Part shown: positions 7,902 to 15,456 of the stretch, one piece after another | How the letters are laid out: every line of letters begins with the position of its first letter | How positions within the stretch are numbered: the stretch's first letter is position 1 | IMG/VR virus record: IMGVR_UViG_3300032288_004603 | Coordinates: 1 to 52,764 of that record | DNA length: 52,764 nucleotides | DNA from: a virus | Direction: 5' to 3' (one strand) | Notes under the pieces: generated by a model | The model's database searches: none | What the model was told of the DNA's origin: nothing | Seen by the model: the letters and a program-made list of their open reading frames with translations, nothing else | Made by a program: the position numbers and the translations under genes

Positions 7902-8228
7902 ATGGATAATATTTCAGATTTAGATGTAGCGAAGAAATTAGTAGCTATTAAGACTTCAGCTGATTCCCGTGGAATTGAATTCAATTTAAGTTTAAAAAGG
8001 GTTCGACAGTTATTAAATACAAAACGATGTTTTATTAGTGGGGTGAAATTGAACCGTATCCAACAAGACCCGAACCAACTAACATTTGACAGGTTGGACA
8101 ATAGCAAAGGGTATACGGACGATAATGTTGTTGCCTGTTCACTGAGAGTAAATAGATTGAAGGATTCGTTAACCATTGAAGACATAACGATGTTATATAT
8201 GGCGGTTCAGAAAAAAAATAAAAAATAA
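7902..8228 (+). CDS. HNH-type endonuclease, 108 aa
   Basis: Matches the compact phage HNH subgroup containing a C-x-ISG segment (CFISGVKL, residues about 46-53), LTFDRLDNSKGYTDDNVV (about 64-81) and the terminal SLRVNRLK helix, where Asp/Asn residues of the DRLD..KGYT..NV core form the active site. The second zinc Cys pair is absent, as is usual in this subgroup. It is likely a homing-type or nicking enzyme. It shares a transcript with the preceding gene. Confidence 0.75.
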   Translation: MDNISDLDVAKKLVAIKTSADSRGIEFNLSLKRVRQLLNTKRCFISGVKLNRIQQDPNQLTFDRLDNSKGYTDDNVVACSLRVNRLKDSLTIEDITMLYMAVQKKNKK

Positions 8229-8252
8229 TTTGGTTAATTAAAAAATAATTTG

Positions 8253-8395
8253 TATCTTTGTATTGTCTAATTAATAAGCAACTTACACGACAAAAAAGAT
8301 TAAGGGTGGCAAGCTTATGTTTTAAATTAGACACCAAGAGGGCAACACATAAATTCTACAAAAGACCACCCGTTGTGTTGCCCTTTTATTTAAAT
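8253..8395 (+). ncRNA. Pseudoknotted leader or small RNA with terminator
   Basis: Behind box TATCTTTG 8253-8260, the transcript has three perfect helices: TGTCTAATT (8264-8272) with AATTAGACA (8325-8333), GGGCAACAC (8340-8348) with GTGTTGCCC (8375-8383), and GGGTGG (8304-8309) with CCACCC (8366-8371). The third helix joins the loops of the first two. A T-rich stretch follows at 8384. No coding frame fits here. It is either an attenuator or riboswitch-like leader for the gene at 8406, or a free small RNA. Confidence 0.6.
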
Positions 8396-8405
8396 CCAAA
8401 ATAAT

Positions 8406-8627
8406 ATGTATACTTTTAAAAATGTCGTATTACAGAGAGAGCACAAAGAGTTATTAGATAGTATGGTAGACCTAGATAAGGGAACGTTAGGAGGACACTC
8501 CATAGAAATAGTAACAGACGACCCGATATCATACGAAAGCTTTTTGTACCAAGGACGAACGGCAGAATCAGACAGAGACCATGATTTTAGAATTTTGGAA
8601 GAATTAATGAAAAAAACCACCGAATAA
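8406..8627 (+). CDS. Hypothetical acidic protein, 73 aa
   Basis: Start ATG 8406, 23 bases after the last helix of the structured leader at 8253-8395. Expression may therefore depend on read-through of that hairpin. Acidic, no recognised family. The codons before its stop form the left arm of the next terminator (AAACCACC). Confidence 0.6.
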   Translation: MYTFKNVVLQREHKELLDSMVDLDKGTLGGHSIEIVTDDPISYESFLYQGRTAESDRDHDFRILEELMKKTTE

Positions 8628-8659
8628 TTTGGTGGTTTTATTTTTTTTTATTATCTTTG
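8614..8659 (+). terminator. Terminator overlapping a stop codon and the next promoter
   Basis: AAACCACC (8614-8621) pairs with GGTGGTTT (8631-8638), followed by a T-rich run to 8650. TTTGG (8628-8632) spans the loop and right arm and is the -33 element for TATCTTTG 8652-8659. Confidence 0.7.
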
Positions 8660-8686
8660 TATTGTCTAATAATTAAAACATAAAAT

Positions 8687-8971
8687 ATGGCTGGGCATTT
8701 ACCTTTAGTTACAACTGATTTTCATGTTAAATTGGTTGAGGAATTTAAAAACAATCGAGAGTTACAAACTGCTAAATTCTTTGATAGAATAAGAGTTGAA
8801 GGGTTTGAAGGATATTTTCAAAGATTACCCGAAGAATATAACATGGATGAAGAAACTGGATTAAAAGATAATCATATATTCTTTTATTGTGGAAATGAAA
8901 TGAATGATGAATATTTTGAAATTCATTTGGATGATAAACTAAAAATTAACCAAGTTTATTTGGTAATGTAA
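8687..8971 (+). CDS. Hypothetical protein, 94 aa
   Basis: Box 8652-8659, start ATG 8687. Soluble with many aromatic residues and a charged C-terminus. No family recognised. Confidence 0.6.
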   Translation: MAGHLPLVTTDFHVKLVEEFKNNRELQTAKFFDRIRVEGFEGYFQRLPEEYNMDEETGLKDNHIFFYCGNEMNDEYFEIHLDDKLKINQVYLVM

Positions 8972-9020
8972 GATATTATTCTTATCTTTGTATTGTCTAA
9001 TTATTTAAAACAATATTATT

Positions 9021-9287
9021 ATGGCAAAAGCATTTAGACCACAAGTAATTGTTAATGTCCCTAGAGACTACAATGGTGAATTTGGGGATAGTGTATCAAA
9101 CGGACACATTCAAAGACAATTTGCTACGTATTCGGAAGTAAAGAAACGCATGAGAGATTTGTTAGAAGTTTCAAAGAACAATGAGGTTTCTGTATACAGG
9201 CACAGGAGAGGTGAATGGGGAGAATGGTTTGAGAAGTGGGCGATGATTAATGGTAAACCACAGATTTTCAAACAAGGTTGGCAATAA
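9021..9287 (+). CDS. Hypothetical basic protein, 88 aa
   Basis: Box 8983-8990, start ATG 9021. Arg/Lys-rich with a Trp-rich GEWGEWFEKW stretch, which could suit nucleic-acid contact. It probably shares a transcript with the 57-residue gene 17 bases downstream, since no promoter lies between them. Confidence 0.6.
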   Translation: MAKAFRPQVIVNVPRDYNGEFGDSVSNGHIQRQFATYSEVKKRMRDLLEVSKNNEVSVYRHRRGEWGEWFEKWAMINGKPQIFKQGWQ

Positions 9288-9304
9288 TATAAAACAATAT
9301 TATT

Positions 9305-9478
9305 ATGGAAGTAGTAGCATGTAAAAAAGAATTTAGTGAGGGTAAGCGATTTGGTTACACCATTAAGCATAACCAGCCAATTGGTTGGTTGGGAACAACA
9401 GGTGATTATATTGGTTGGTATCGTTACAAAACGCATGCAATCGAAAGAATGCAAGAATTGAAAAAAAGTTTGAAATAA
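9305..9478 (+). CDS. Small basic protein, 57 aa
   Basis: ATG 9305 follows the leader TATAAAACAATATTATT, as used elsewhere in this region between co-transcribed genes. The peptide is basic with a central Gly/Trp-rich part (IGWLGTTGDYIGWYRY). No family recognised. Confidence 0.55.
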   Translation: MEVVACKKEFSEGKRFGYTIKHNQPIGWLGTTGDYIGWYRYKTHAIERMQELKKSLK

Positions 9479-9540
9479 ATTTGGATATATCAATTTATAT
9501 TCTTATCTTTGTATTGTCTAATAATTAAAACTTATAAATT

Positions 9541-10395
9541 ATGCCAAATCACATTACAAACCGATTAACAATTATCGGAACAGAAGAACAAGTAAAACAA
9601 GTTCGTGAAGCAATTAAAGGGGAACGTGAAGACCAATTTATTGACTTCAATAAGATTGCACCCATACCAAAAGAATTGGAGGGTACACAAAGTCCATTAC
9701 GAATTATTTCCCAAGAGGAATATGATGAGCAAGAACGAAGAATTCGTGAGAATGATTTAACCGATAATGAGAAAAATTGGGGATTGTCAAGGGGTTTAAC
9801 AAGGGAACTTGCTGATGAATATATCGAGAAATTCGGACACGCTGAATGGTATGGTTGGCAAACTTCAAATTGGGGTACAAAGTGGAATGCTTATGACCAA
9901 ACTGAACTTGATGAAAATTGCATTGAATTTCAAACTGCGTGGGCAACACCATTTGAGGTATTGGTTAATTTGAGTAGAATGTTTCCCGAAGTAACTTTTG
10001 AAGTGAAATATGCTGATGAGGATTTTGGTTACAATGTTGGGGAGTACACATTAGAGGGTGGTGATGAAATAGACACCAATATACCTGACGGGGGAAGTGT
10101 TGAGGCATTGGAAATGGCTATGGAGATTCAATATGGTACACCCGATGAGTATTTTGATTGCAACCAAGAAATTTTTGGTGAATACATTGATGATGATGAG
10201 GAAGAATTGAGTGATTATGAATTGACAATGATTGATATTGCTTACAAGCATGGAGTACACCCCGAAGAGGATTGTGGCTACCACAGACTTGTATTGGCAA
10301 GATTTAAAGAACTTGCATTGGAAGATGAGAACTTTGAACTTGTTATTGTAATTGACAAGGAATTGAGCAAGGTTGAAAGTGAGGGAGAAGAATAA
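9541..10395 (+). CDS. Api92/DUF1281-like protein, 284 aa
   Basis: The N-terminus MPNHITNRLTIIG, followed by a FNKIAPIPKEL segment and WYGWQTSNWGTKWNA (about residues 102-116), is typical of the ferredoxin-like Api92/YubB (DUF1281) family found on phages and plasmids. That family's function is unsettled. The C-terminal third is unusually acidic. Box 9504-9511; the transcript ends at the fused terminator 10413-10438. Confidence 0.75.
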   Translation: MPNHITNRLTIIGTEEQVKQVREAIKGEREDQFIDFNKIAPIPKELEGTQSPLRIISQEEYDEQERRIRENDLTDNEKNWGLSRGLTRELADEYIEKFGHAEWYGWQTSNWGTKWNAYDQTELDENCIEFQTAWATPFEVLVNLSRMFPEVTFEVKYADEDFGYNVGEYTLEGGDEIDTNIPDGGSVEALEMAMEIQYGTPDEYFDCNQEIFGEYIDDDEEELSDYELTMIDIAYKHGVHPEEDCGYHRLVLARFKELALEDENFELVIVIDKELSKVESEGEE

Positions 10396-10412
10396 AAAAT
10401 AATATAAAAAAA

Positions 10413-10456
10413 GTGACACTATAATTTGGTAGTGTTATTTTTTTTTCTTACCTTTG
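10413..10456 (+). terminator. Terminator fused to the next promoter
   Basis: Stem GTGACACTA/TAGTGTTAT (10413-10421 with 10430-10438), loop TAATTTGG, T9 tail. The next -7 box is TACCTTTG 10449-10456. The loop is identical to that at 6112-6119 although the stem differs. Confidence 0.75.
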
Positions 10457-10484
10457 TATTGTCTAATAATTAAAACATAAAAAA

Positions 10485-10952
10485 ATGGGAACACGTAGTT
10501 TAACAAGAGTAATCGAAACTTATCGAGATGAGAAAAAAGACAAGCAAGTAAAAGTAACGCTTGTAAATATGTATCGTCAATATGACGGATACCCCGAAGG
10601 ACATGGTACTGAATTAGCAGACTTCCTAAAAGCTGGAAAAGTTGTTAATGGAATTGGTGGTGACGATACAAATGTATTCAATGGTGCGGGTTGTTTAGCA
10701 GCACAAATGATTGCACATTTCAAAGATGGTGCTGGTGGTATTTACATTGAACCAATCACCGCAAAGAATTGCGGACAGGAATATGAGTATGAAGTTATCG
10801 TTGATTTTGATACAAAAGAGGTTACAATGAAGTGTATTGAGGTTGGTTACATTGATAGCAAAGGTAACTATAAAAACGGAAAAATAGTAATATTTGAAGG
10901 AAAACCTGTTGATTTTGAGCAATTTGTTGAAAAATTATCAGAAAAAGCATAA
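10485..10952 (+). CDS. Conserved phage protein of unknown function, 155 aa
   Basis: The pattern MGTRSLT...YRQYDGYPEGHG.ELADFL is one I recognise as widespread in phages and mobile elements but without an assigned role. The middle carries a Gly-rich GAGCLAAQMIAHFKDGAGGIYIEP stretch, suggesting a compact alpha/beta fold. Single-gene transcript behind box 10449-10456. Confidence 0.7.
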   Translation: MGTRSLTRVIETYRDEKKDKQVKVTLVNMYRQYDGYPEGHGTELADFLKAGKVVNGIGGDDTNVFNGAGCLAAQMIAHFKDGAGGIYIEPITAKNCGQEYEYEVIVDFDTKEVTMKCIEVGYIDSKGNYKNGKIVIFEGKPVDFEQFVEKLSEKA

Positions 10953-10971
10953 AATAATTGGAAAAAGATTT

Positions 10972-11000
10972 GGAGAATAGAAATATTCTCCTTATCTTTG
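10972..11000 (+). promoter_or_regulatory. Promoter whose spacer is a hairpin (GGAGAATA/TATTCTCC)
   Basis: GGAGAATA (10972-10979), GAAA, TATTCTCC (10984-10991), then TATCTTTG (10993-11000). The G pair is part of TTTGG. Compared with sister sites, the last base pair is A:T instead of T:A, a compensating change. Confidence 0.65.
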
Positions 11001-11030
11001 TATTGTCTAATTATTTAAAACTATATTATT

Positions 11031-11309
11031 ATGAAGTCAAAAAGCATTTACGTTTTACAAACAGGTGGTTTAAGCAACATTGATAACCTATTTCATTTCT
11101 ATGATATTGAGGTATTCAGTTCAAAGAAAAAGATTGAAGCTGAAATACAGAACAGGATTTTGATTAATGGTGGAACTCATGTTGTTAGGGATGAGGGATA
11201 TTGTGGTATTGGAACAAAGAGCAATGTATTGATTACTTACAATTGTTTTAGCACTGACGGAAAACCGATGAGAGTTAGGTATCAACTATTGGAAAAAAAG
11301 TTGAATTAA
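11031..11309 (+). CDS. Hypothetical protein, 92 aa
   Basis: Box 10993-11000, start ATG 11031. Basic and mixed alpha/beta, no family recognised. Its stop overlaps the end of a convergent minus-strand gene by 4 bases. Confidence 0.6.
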   Translation: MKSKSIYVLQTGGLSNIDNLFHFYDIEVFSSKKKIEAEIQNRILINGGTHVVRDEGYCGIGTKSNVLITYNCFSTDGKPMRVRYQLLEKKLN

Positions 11310-11452
11310 CCTTTGCAACCGCAACCAGGGTTATCATCTTTTTTTATTTCGTTTATAGTTCTTTCTTTGGTGCGTTCTTTTGAGTCTTCATCGTATTTCT
11401 TTTTGATGGTATCAAAAGCTTTCATAAATTTTTTTCTATTACCTTTTTCCAT
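11306..11452 (-). CDS. Small highly charged protein, 48 aa
   Basis: I start it at ATG 11452, 4 bases after an ATATTTAT element (complement of 11457-11464), the spacing seen at other right-hand genes. The peptide is Lys/Glu-rich, with a GCGCKG end. One of only three convincing minus-strand genes within or bordering the early block. Function unknown. Confidence 0.5.
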   Translation of the reverse strand: MEKGNRKKFMKAFDTIKKKYDEDSKERTKERTINEIKKDDNPGCGCKG

Positions 11453-11456
11453 ATTA

Positions 11457-11464
11457 ATAAATAT
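11457..11464 (-). promoter_or_regulatory. ATATTTAT element
   Basis: Minus-strand ATATTTAT, then TAAT, then ATG of the 48-residue gene. It is the same motif and spacing as at 33231, 33732 and 44751. Confidence 0.5.
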
Positions 11465-11533
11465 TATAAAAAAATTTGGAAAAGTCAATTTTATTCCTTA
11501 TCTTTGTATTGTCTAATTATTAAAACATAAAAT

Positions 11534-11878
11534 ATGATACACGATTTATCAACACAGAAAGGTCGCAATGCTTATGTAAAAGCAATGTCAAAATCAAATG
11601 ACAAAGTTGAGAAATACAAAGTCAACATTGAAGTTAGAGATAGTTGGGGTGATATTATAAGAGACGATAATGGAAACAAAGTTACTCACATATCTTACGA
11701 TGTTGAAATGCTTACAAGCAATATGGAGTTTAACTTGCGACACCTTGCAAACTCTTTAAAAGCATTTATGCCTGACAGACGAATAAACATTGAGGTTTAT
11801 GTCCACAATAGTATTTCGGGAACGTATATGAATATGTTTTCATTCTATGTTGATGAGGACAGATTTGTTAAACATTAA
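11534..11878 (+). CDS. Hypothetical protein, 114 aa
   Basis: Box 11499-11506, start ATG 11534. The first part is basic (KGRNAYVKAMSKSNDKVEK); the rest is mixed with regularly spaced hydrophobics suggestive of beta strands. No family recognised. Confidence 0.6.
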   Translation: MIHDLSTQKGRNAYVKAMSKSNDKVEKYKVNIEVRDSWGDIIRDDNGNKVTHISYDVEMLTSNMEFNLRHLANSLKAFMPDRRINIEVYVHNSISGTYMNMFSFYVDEDRFVKH

Positions 11879-11936
11879 TTTGGATAATTAAAATATTATT
11901 CTTATCTTTGTATTGTCTAATTAAAACATTTCAATT

Positions 11937-12134
11937 ATGAATTATAGCCAGTATTTATTTTCTTGTTTAATAAAACTATTTGATGAGGAGTTTGAGCAAA
12001 TGCCTTATGATAGTCAATTTGATGAAGCTATGTATGAATATTCTATATTTGAGGATAGCAAGTTCAATGACGGAAACAAAGGTGAATATGAATGTATTGT
12101 TGAATACTTAAAAGATAAGTATGGAAAAAGATAA
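11937..12134 (+). CDS. Hypothetical acidic protein, 65 aa
   Basis: Box 11903-11910, start ATG 11937. Asp/Glu/Tyr-rich. Its end overlaps the next gene by 14 bases, so the pair is translationally coupled. Confidence 0.6.
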   Translation: MNYSQYLFSCLIKLFDEEFEQMPYDSQFDEAMYEYSIFEDSKFNDGNKGEYECIVEYLKDKYGKR

Positions 12135-12318
12135 AGCATTATTCGTTGCATTCTATTTTTGGGGTGGCTACCACAAACAAAGTTTATTACAAGAGTTCGA
12201 TACCATTTATGAGTTGGCTGATAAGTTTGTTCAAACATATAGTCCATATTATACATGGGAAGATGTTAGCTTTGAGGAGTACATGGATAAGTTCATTAGA
12301 GAACATATACCGCAGTAG
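12121..12318 (+). CDS. Hypothetical protein, 65 aa
   Basis: ATG 12121 lies within the last codons of the preceding gene. Aromatic-rich and acidic (FVAFYFWGGYH near the start). I prefer this frame to the overlapping +1 frame at 12146 because of the coupled start and acidic composition. Palindrome copy 4 begins 2 bases after its stop. Confidence 0.6.
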   Translation: MEKDKALFVAFYFWGGYHKQSLLQEFDTIYELADKFVQTYSPYYTWEDVSFEEYMDKFIREHIPQ

Positions 12319-12319
12319 T

Positions 12320-12342
12320 ATGTACACAAATGTGTATATGCG
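12320..12342 (+). repeat. TGTACACA-type palindrome, copy 4
   Basis: TGTACACAAATGTGTATATG plus CG, identical to copy 3 over at least 22 bases. The gene at 12388 lacks a TAnnTTTG box, so this element is the only recognisable signal upstream of it. Confidence 0.6.
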
Positions 12343-12387
12343 TGCGTGATAGAGCAAATAAATTGTCAAATATAAAACTATATTATT

Positions 12388-12630
12388 ATGAGCAGAATAA
12401 TTGTTGAATACAATCCACCATTGTCGATGACAGCACAAAAAATAATACGAGATGAAGTATCACCCAGTATGATTAGTAATGATGATATGAGTTCTCAATA
12501 TGATATATCAATGGTTTCAGAATGTCTATATGATATATTCTACCAAGGATTGGAAGAGGTTGAATTTAAAGCTGATTTAGAACTAATAACTAATCTAATT
12601 GATGAAGGTGTTCATTATATAGAGTTCTAG
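12388..12630 (+). CDS. Hypothetical acidic protein, 80 aa
   Basis: ATG 12388 follows leader TATAAAACTATATTATT. No standard promoter box is visible, and palindrome copy 4 lies 46 bases upstream. Asp/Ser/Met-rich N-terminal half and acidic C-terminal half. No family recognised. Confidence 0.55.
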   Translation: MSRIIVEYNPPLSMTAQKIIRDEVSPSMISNDDMSSQYDISMVSECLYDIFYQGLEEVEFKADLELITNLIDEGVHYIEF

Positions 12631-12661
12631 CAAAGGTACAAATAATATTTTAAATAAAAAA

Positions 12662-12703
12662 GCATATTTCATTTGGATTTATGCTTTTTTCTTTTTATCT
12701 TTG
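12662..12703 (+). terminator. Terminator fused to the promoter of small RNA copy I
   Basis: GCATA/TATGC stem (12662-12666 with 12680-12684) with flanking A6/T6 and TTTGG in the loop (12672-12676). TATCTTTG follows at 12696-12703. Here the downstream product is an RNA, not a protein. Confidence 0.65.
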
Positions 12704-12775
12704 TACCATGGTTATGCATCCATGGGCTGATAGTCACCGACTAGCGGAAGAGTAGACTCCATGCTGCACTAATAT
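12704..12775 (+). ncRNA. Two-hairpin small RNA family, copy I
   Basis: The most diverged copy. Hairpin 1 is CCATGG/CCATGG. Hairpin 2 is CTG-A-TAGTC/GACTA-G-CGG, a completely different inner stem in the same place. AGAGTAGACTCC is conserved at 12749-12760. CATGGG can also pair with CTCCATG, suggesting a long-range alternative helix. Confidence 0.7.
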
Positions 12776-12947
12776 TTCATATAAAAATTTAACAAAAAAA
12801 ATTTGGATATGTCATTTTTATTTTGTATACGTGCGTGCGCTATTATAAAGGTATGAAAAAAAAATAAAAAAAATATCGTTTTATATTTGTTTATATAAAA
12901 TAATATTCTTACCTTTGTACTGTTAATCAATTAAAACAATTTAAATT
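12776..12947. other. AT-rich gap before the DUF932 gene
   Basis: Mostly homopolymeric A/T. It contains a half-palindrome GTATACGTGCGTGCG (12825-12840) resembling the right flank of the TGTACACA repeats, and the promoter of the next gene (TACCTTTG 12910-12917). Confidence 0.4.
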
Positions 12948-13838
12948 ATGAACAACGAAATGAAAAACAAAGTGAATGAAATCTTGGTAGCACACAACTT
13001 AGATTTCCGTATTGAGAAAGAACAATTGCTTTCAGCAACAGGAAAGCCTACACCGTTTTACGGTTTGTTTAACGACAAAACAGGTGAGTGTATTAATTCT
13101 GTAAAAGAGGGTTACACAGTGTCTCAAAATGATGAGGTTGTTGAACTAGTATTAGAGGGAATGCAAGGCTTCGGAGAGTTGTCAGTATCAAAAGCTGGTG
13201 CATTGAATGGTGGACGTAAAGTGTTTATCCAATTGGGAATTGAGGGGATGTCACTAGTTGGTGATGAGCGTATTAAAAGATACGTGACTGTTATTGATAG
13301 CAATGACGGTAGTACAGGGTTGTCAGTTGGTATCGGGGAACTTGTTATGAGTTGCCAAAACCAATTCTTTAAGTTTTACAAAAGTGGGCAGTCAAAACTT
13401 CGCCATACAGCGAGTTTAACACAGCGTATTAAGGAAATACCTTTCCTTATTGAACAAGCGTTGTCACAGAGCCTTATTTTGACTGAAACGTATAAGCAAT
13501 TTCAGTCTACACCTGTTAGCAAAGCGTTGGCAGATGAAATGGTGAAACACATTTTAGGGTTTGACAGAACAATGTCTATTAAGACAGAAGCTGAATTGTC
13601 CACACGTTCCTTGAACGCAATGGAAACTTTGTATGACCACATTACAAAGGAAACCAATCAGAAAGGTATGAACCTATTTGGGTTATTCAGTGGGGTTACT
13701 TCTTGGACTACACACGAAAAGTCAGCACCACGCAGAGAGAATGGGCGTGAGGAAAGTATTATGACGGGAACTAACTACCGCACCAATGAGCAAGGGTTGG
13801 AATTTGCCCTTAACAAACTAGGGTTGGTAATGGCATAA
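12948..13838 (+). CDS. DUF932-family protein, 296 aa
   Basis: Matches the DUF932 (phage/plasmid-like) family: N-terminal PTPFYGLFNDKTGECINSVKEGYTV, GGRKVFIQLGI, then YVTVIDSNDGSTGLSVGI and the CQNQFFKFY segment around residues 140-150, where family members carry a conserved Cys. The length fits the family (about 250-350 aa). Function is not established; homologs are common on conjugative plasmids and phages. Base composition is less AT-rich than its neighbours, which fits acquisition. Box 12910-12917 has the variant leader GTACTGTTAATCAATT. Confidence 0.8.
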   Translation: MNNEMKNKVNEILVAHNLDFRIEKEQLLSATGKPTPFYGLFNDKTGECINSVKEGYTVSQNDEVVELVLEGMQGFGELSVSKAGALNGGRKVFIQLGIEGMSLVGDERIKRYVTVIDSNDGSTGLSVGIGELVMSCQNQFFKFYKSGQSKLRHTASLTQRIKEIPFLIEQALSQSLILTETYKQFQSTPVSKALADEMVKHILGFDRTMSIKTEAELSTRSLNAMETLYDHITKETNQKGMNLFGLFSGVTSWTTHEKSAPRRENGREESIMTGTNYRTNEQGLEFALNKLGLVMA

Positions 13839-13848
13839 GGAATGGAAA

Positions 13849-13874
13849 GGGGGTTGAAAAACCCCCACCATTTT
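13849..13874 (+). terminator. Terminator after the DUF932 gene
   Basis: GGGGGTT/AACCCCC (13849-13855 with 13860-13866) followed by a short T-rich stretch. The convergent small RNA copy B begins about 140 bases further on. Confidence 0.7.
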
Positions 13875-13950
13875 GTTAATAACTTTTTGATTAAAAATTT
13901 GCAAGGGTCGATTATTTTTTGTACCTTTGCAAATTTTTTTTATATGGGTA

Positions 13951-14018
13951 AAAAAAAATATAAGGTAGGTTGGAGTCTACTCTACTACCACCTTGTGAGT
14001 GTCAGCCCGTCCATCGAC
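13951..14018 (-). ncRNA. Two-hairpin small RNA family, copy B
   Basis: Minus-strand box TACCTTTG (complement of 14023-14030). Hairpin 1 GUC/GAC with loop GAUG. Hairpin 2 CUG-A-CAC/GUG-G-UAG. AGAGUAGACUCC is the complement of 13972-13983, followed by AACCUACC and an oligo-U tail. A plus-strand TACCTTTG at 13921-13928 faces it and could make antisense RNA. Confidence 0.75.
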
Positions 14019-14160
14019 ATAACAAAGGTAAGAATAATTTTTGACACCACCAAATTTTTTTAATATTATTTTATATTTTTTTTCAATGTAGACAATTGTC
14101 CGTTGTGGGAGTTAAATTATGTCCTTATCTTTGTGGTATAACTTTAAAAAACAAATAGAT

Positions 14161-14385
14161 ATGTTGCACGATTTAATTACAGAAGAAACAGAAGTATTTT
14201 ATACGAATGATGAACAATTATCGTATGAGTTTTATAGTAGTGATTATGACTACGTTGAATTATATATTGATGATTTTTATATTGGTGTGTGTGAAGTTTG
14301 GTTGGACGCTGAAATGGATTATAGACAATATATAATACTGAATTATGCAATAGTATATTTAGATACAATAAAATTAAAATGCTAA
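14161..14385 (+). CDS. Hypothetical acidic protein, 74 aa
   Basis: Box 14126-14133 places the start at ATG 14161; the ATG at 14119 lies upstream of the box. Asp/Glu/Tyr-rich (YSSDYDYVELYIDDFY), a possible DNA-mimic composition. No family recognised. The leader is a variant (GTGGTATAACTTTAAAA). Confidence 0.6.
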   Translation: MLHDLITEETEVFYTNDEQLSYEFYSSDYDYVELYIDDFYIGVCEVWLDAEMDYRQYIILNYAIVYLDTIKLKC

Positions 14386-14451
14386 CTTTAGTATGTTGTG
14401 GGGGTGAAATATAGTCTTTATCTTTGTAGTGTAACTTTAAAACATATTATT

Positions 14452-14724
14452 ATGAATTTAATTGAAAGAGTTGTTGAACAGATTAAGAGTGATTTGTTTA
14501 ATGGTTGGGAAGAAAGTATTGAAGAATTATTATCATTTGTACCAAGAGAGAACCTTATAGGTTTTTTGCCCGAAGAGGAATGGGAAAAGTATGAGAATGA
14601 GTATTGTTGCGACAATTGTGGTGGTGGGTTTATTGCGGAAGAAATGGACTTTGATGTTAACGACCAGGACTTATGCAAGAATTGTAACCATAAAACTTTT
14701 AATGAAGCACCTTATGGAGAATAA
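14452..14724 (+). CDS. Zinc-ribbon protein, 90 aa
   Basis: Box 14419-14426, start ATG 14452. An acidic helical first half is followed by CCDNCGGG (about residues 52-59) and LCKNCNH (about 74-80), a CxxC...CxxC ribbon. It overlaps the next gene, another Cys-rich protein, by 11 bases, suggesting a functional pair. Confidence 0.65.
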   Translation: MNLIERVVEQIKSDLFNGWEESIEELLSFVPRENLIGFLPEEEWEKYENEYCCDNCGGGFIAEEMDFDVNDQDLCKNCNHKTFNEAPYGE

Positions 14725-14878
14725 TAAATGCAAATGTTATTGGTGCAACAATAAAGCGACCAAGATAGACTTTCGCACCATTGATAGAATAACAAGTAAA
14801 ATAGTGAGTTGTGATAGTTGCTTTGAATTGTCTACAAAAAAACTTTTAAATAAAATAGGAAAAGATTTGGATAAGTGA
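14714..14878 (+). CDS. Small Cys-rich protein, 54 aa
   Basis: ATG 14714 overlaps the end of the zinc-ribbon gene. CKCYWCNN (about residues 6-13) and SCDSCF (about 32-37) form two CxxC knuckles, with a basic C-terminus ending KKLLNKIGKDLDK. The last codons include the TTTGG of the next promoter. Confidence 0.6.
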   Translation: MENNKCKCYWCNNKATKIDFRTIDRITSKIVSCDSCFELSTKKLLNKIGKDLDK

Positions 14879-14897
14879 AAACTTATCCTTATCTTTG
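14869..14897 (+). promoter_or_regulatory. Promoter whose spacer is a hairpin (GGATAAGT/ACTTATCC)
   Basis: GGATAAGT (14869-14876), GAAA, ACTTATCC (14881-14888), TATCTTTG (14890-14897). It lies across the stop codon of the Cys-rich gene. Confidence 0.65.
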
Positions 14898-14921
14898 TAT
14901 TGTCTAATTAAAACAAACGTT

Positions 14922-15383
14922 ATGGAAAATTTAGTATTACAAGCATTAGGAAATTCAGAAGTTGAAAAAATCAACAAAATTAAAAGAAACAAGGAGTTCT
15001 TAAGACGACTTATCAATGATTTGCAACAAGTATATACTTTGTATGTATCTAATCGTGATGATATGGATAGTACAAAATATAGTATTAAAAGACAACCCAA
15101 TTACATGGATACAATGTTTTTTACTGCAAATGAAAATGATTGTGTATTCAGAACAAAAATTTTGGGTTATAGAAAGGGTGCAAGACCCGAATGGAACTTG
15201 GGTTGGATTATTGAAAAATACGATACTTGCAAAGGGGATGCTAGTTTTATGCGTGAAGAAGATGCACCACATGGACACGTTGAAGTAGAAATTAGGTTTA
15301 CTGATGTTAGTGCAAACTTAATGGATATTATCAAAGATATTACAAGAATCTTTGATAGAGAAAAAGTTTCAAAAAAATTCTAA
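14922..15383 (+). CDS. Hypothetical protein, 153 aa
   Basis: Box 14890-14897, start ATG 14922. Basic helical N-terminus, then a mixed domain with GYRKGARPEWNLGWIIEKYDT near the middle and EVEIRFTDVSANLMDII near the end. It looks like a folded alpha/beta domain, but no family is recognised. Confidence 0.6.
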   Translation: MENLVLQALGNSEVEKINKIKRNKEFLRRLINDLQQVYTLYVSNRDDMDSTKYSIKRQPNYMDTMFFTANENDCVFRTKILGYRKGARPEWNLGWIIEKYDTCKGDASFMREEDAPHGHVEVEIRFTDVSANLMDIIKDITRIFDREKVSKKF

Positions 15384-15402
15384 AATAATTGCATAAAGAT
15401 TT

Positions 15403-15431
15403 GGATAAGTGAAAACTTATCCTTATCTTTG
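15403..15431 (+). promoter_or_regulatory. Promoter whose spacer is a hairpin, second GGATAAGT copy
   Basis: GGATAAGT (15403-15410), GAAA, ACTTATCC (15415-15422), TATCTTTG (15424-15431). The core repeats the site at 14869. Confidence 0.65.
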
Positions 15432-15456
15432 TATTGTCTAATTAAAACAAGTTATT

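Noticed and set aside
12320-12342. Palindrome copies as attachment sites of an integrase
   Set aside because: No integrase or recombinase gene is visible in the window and copies number six in one orientation.
13842-14063. 73-codon frame after DUF932
   Set aside because: It crosses a terminator and small RNA copy B and has no leader.
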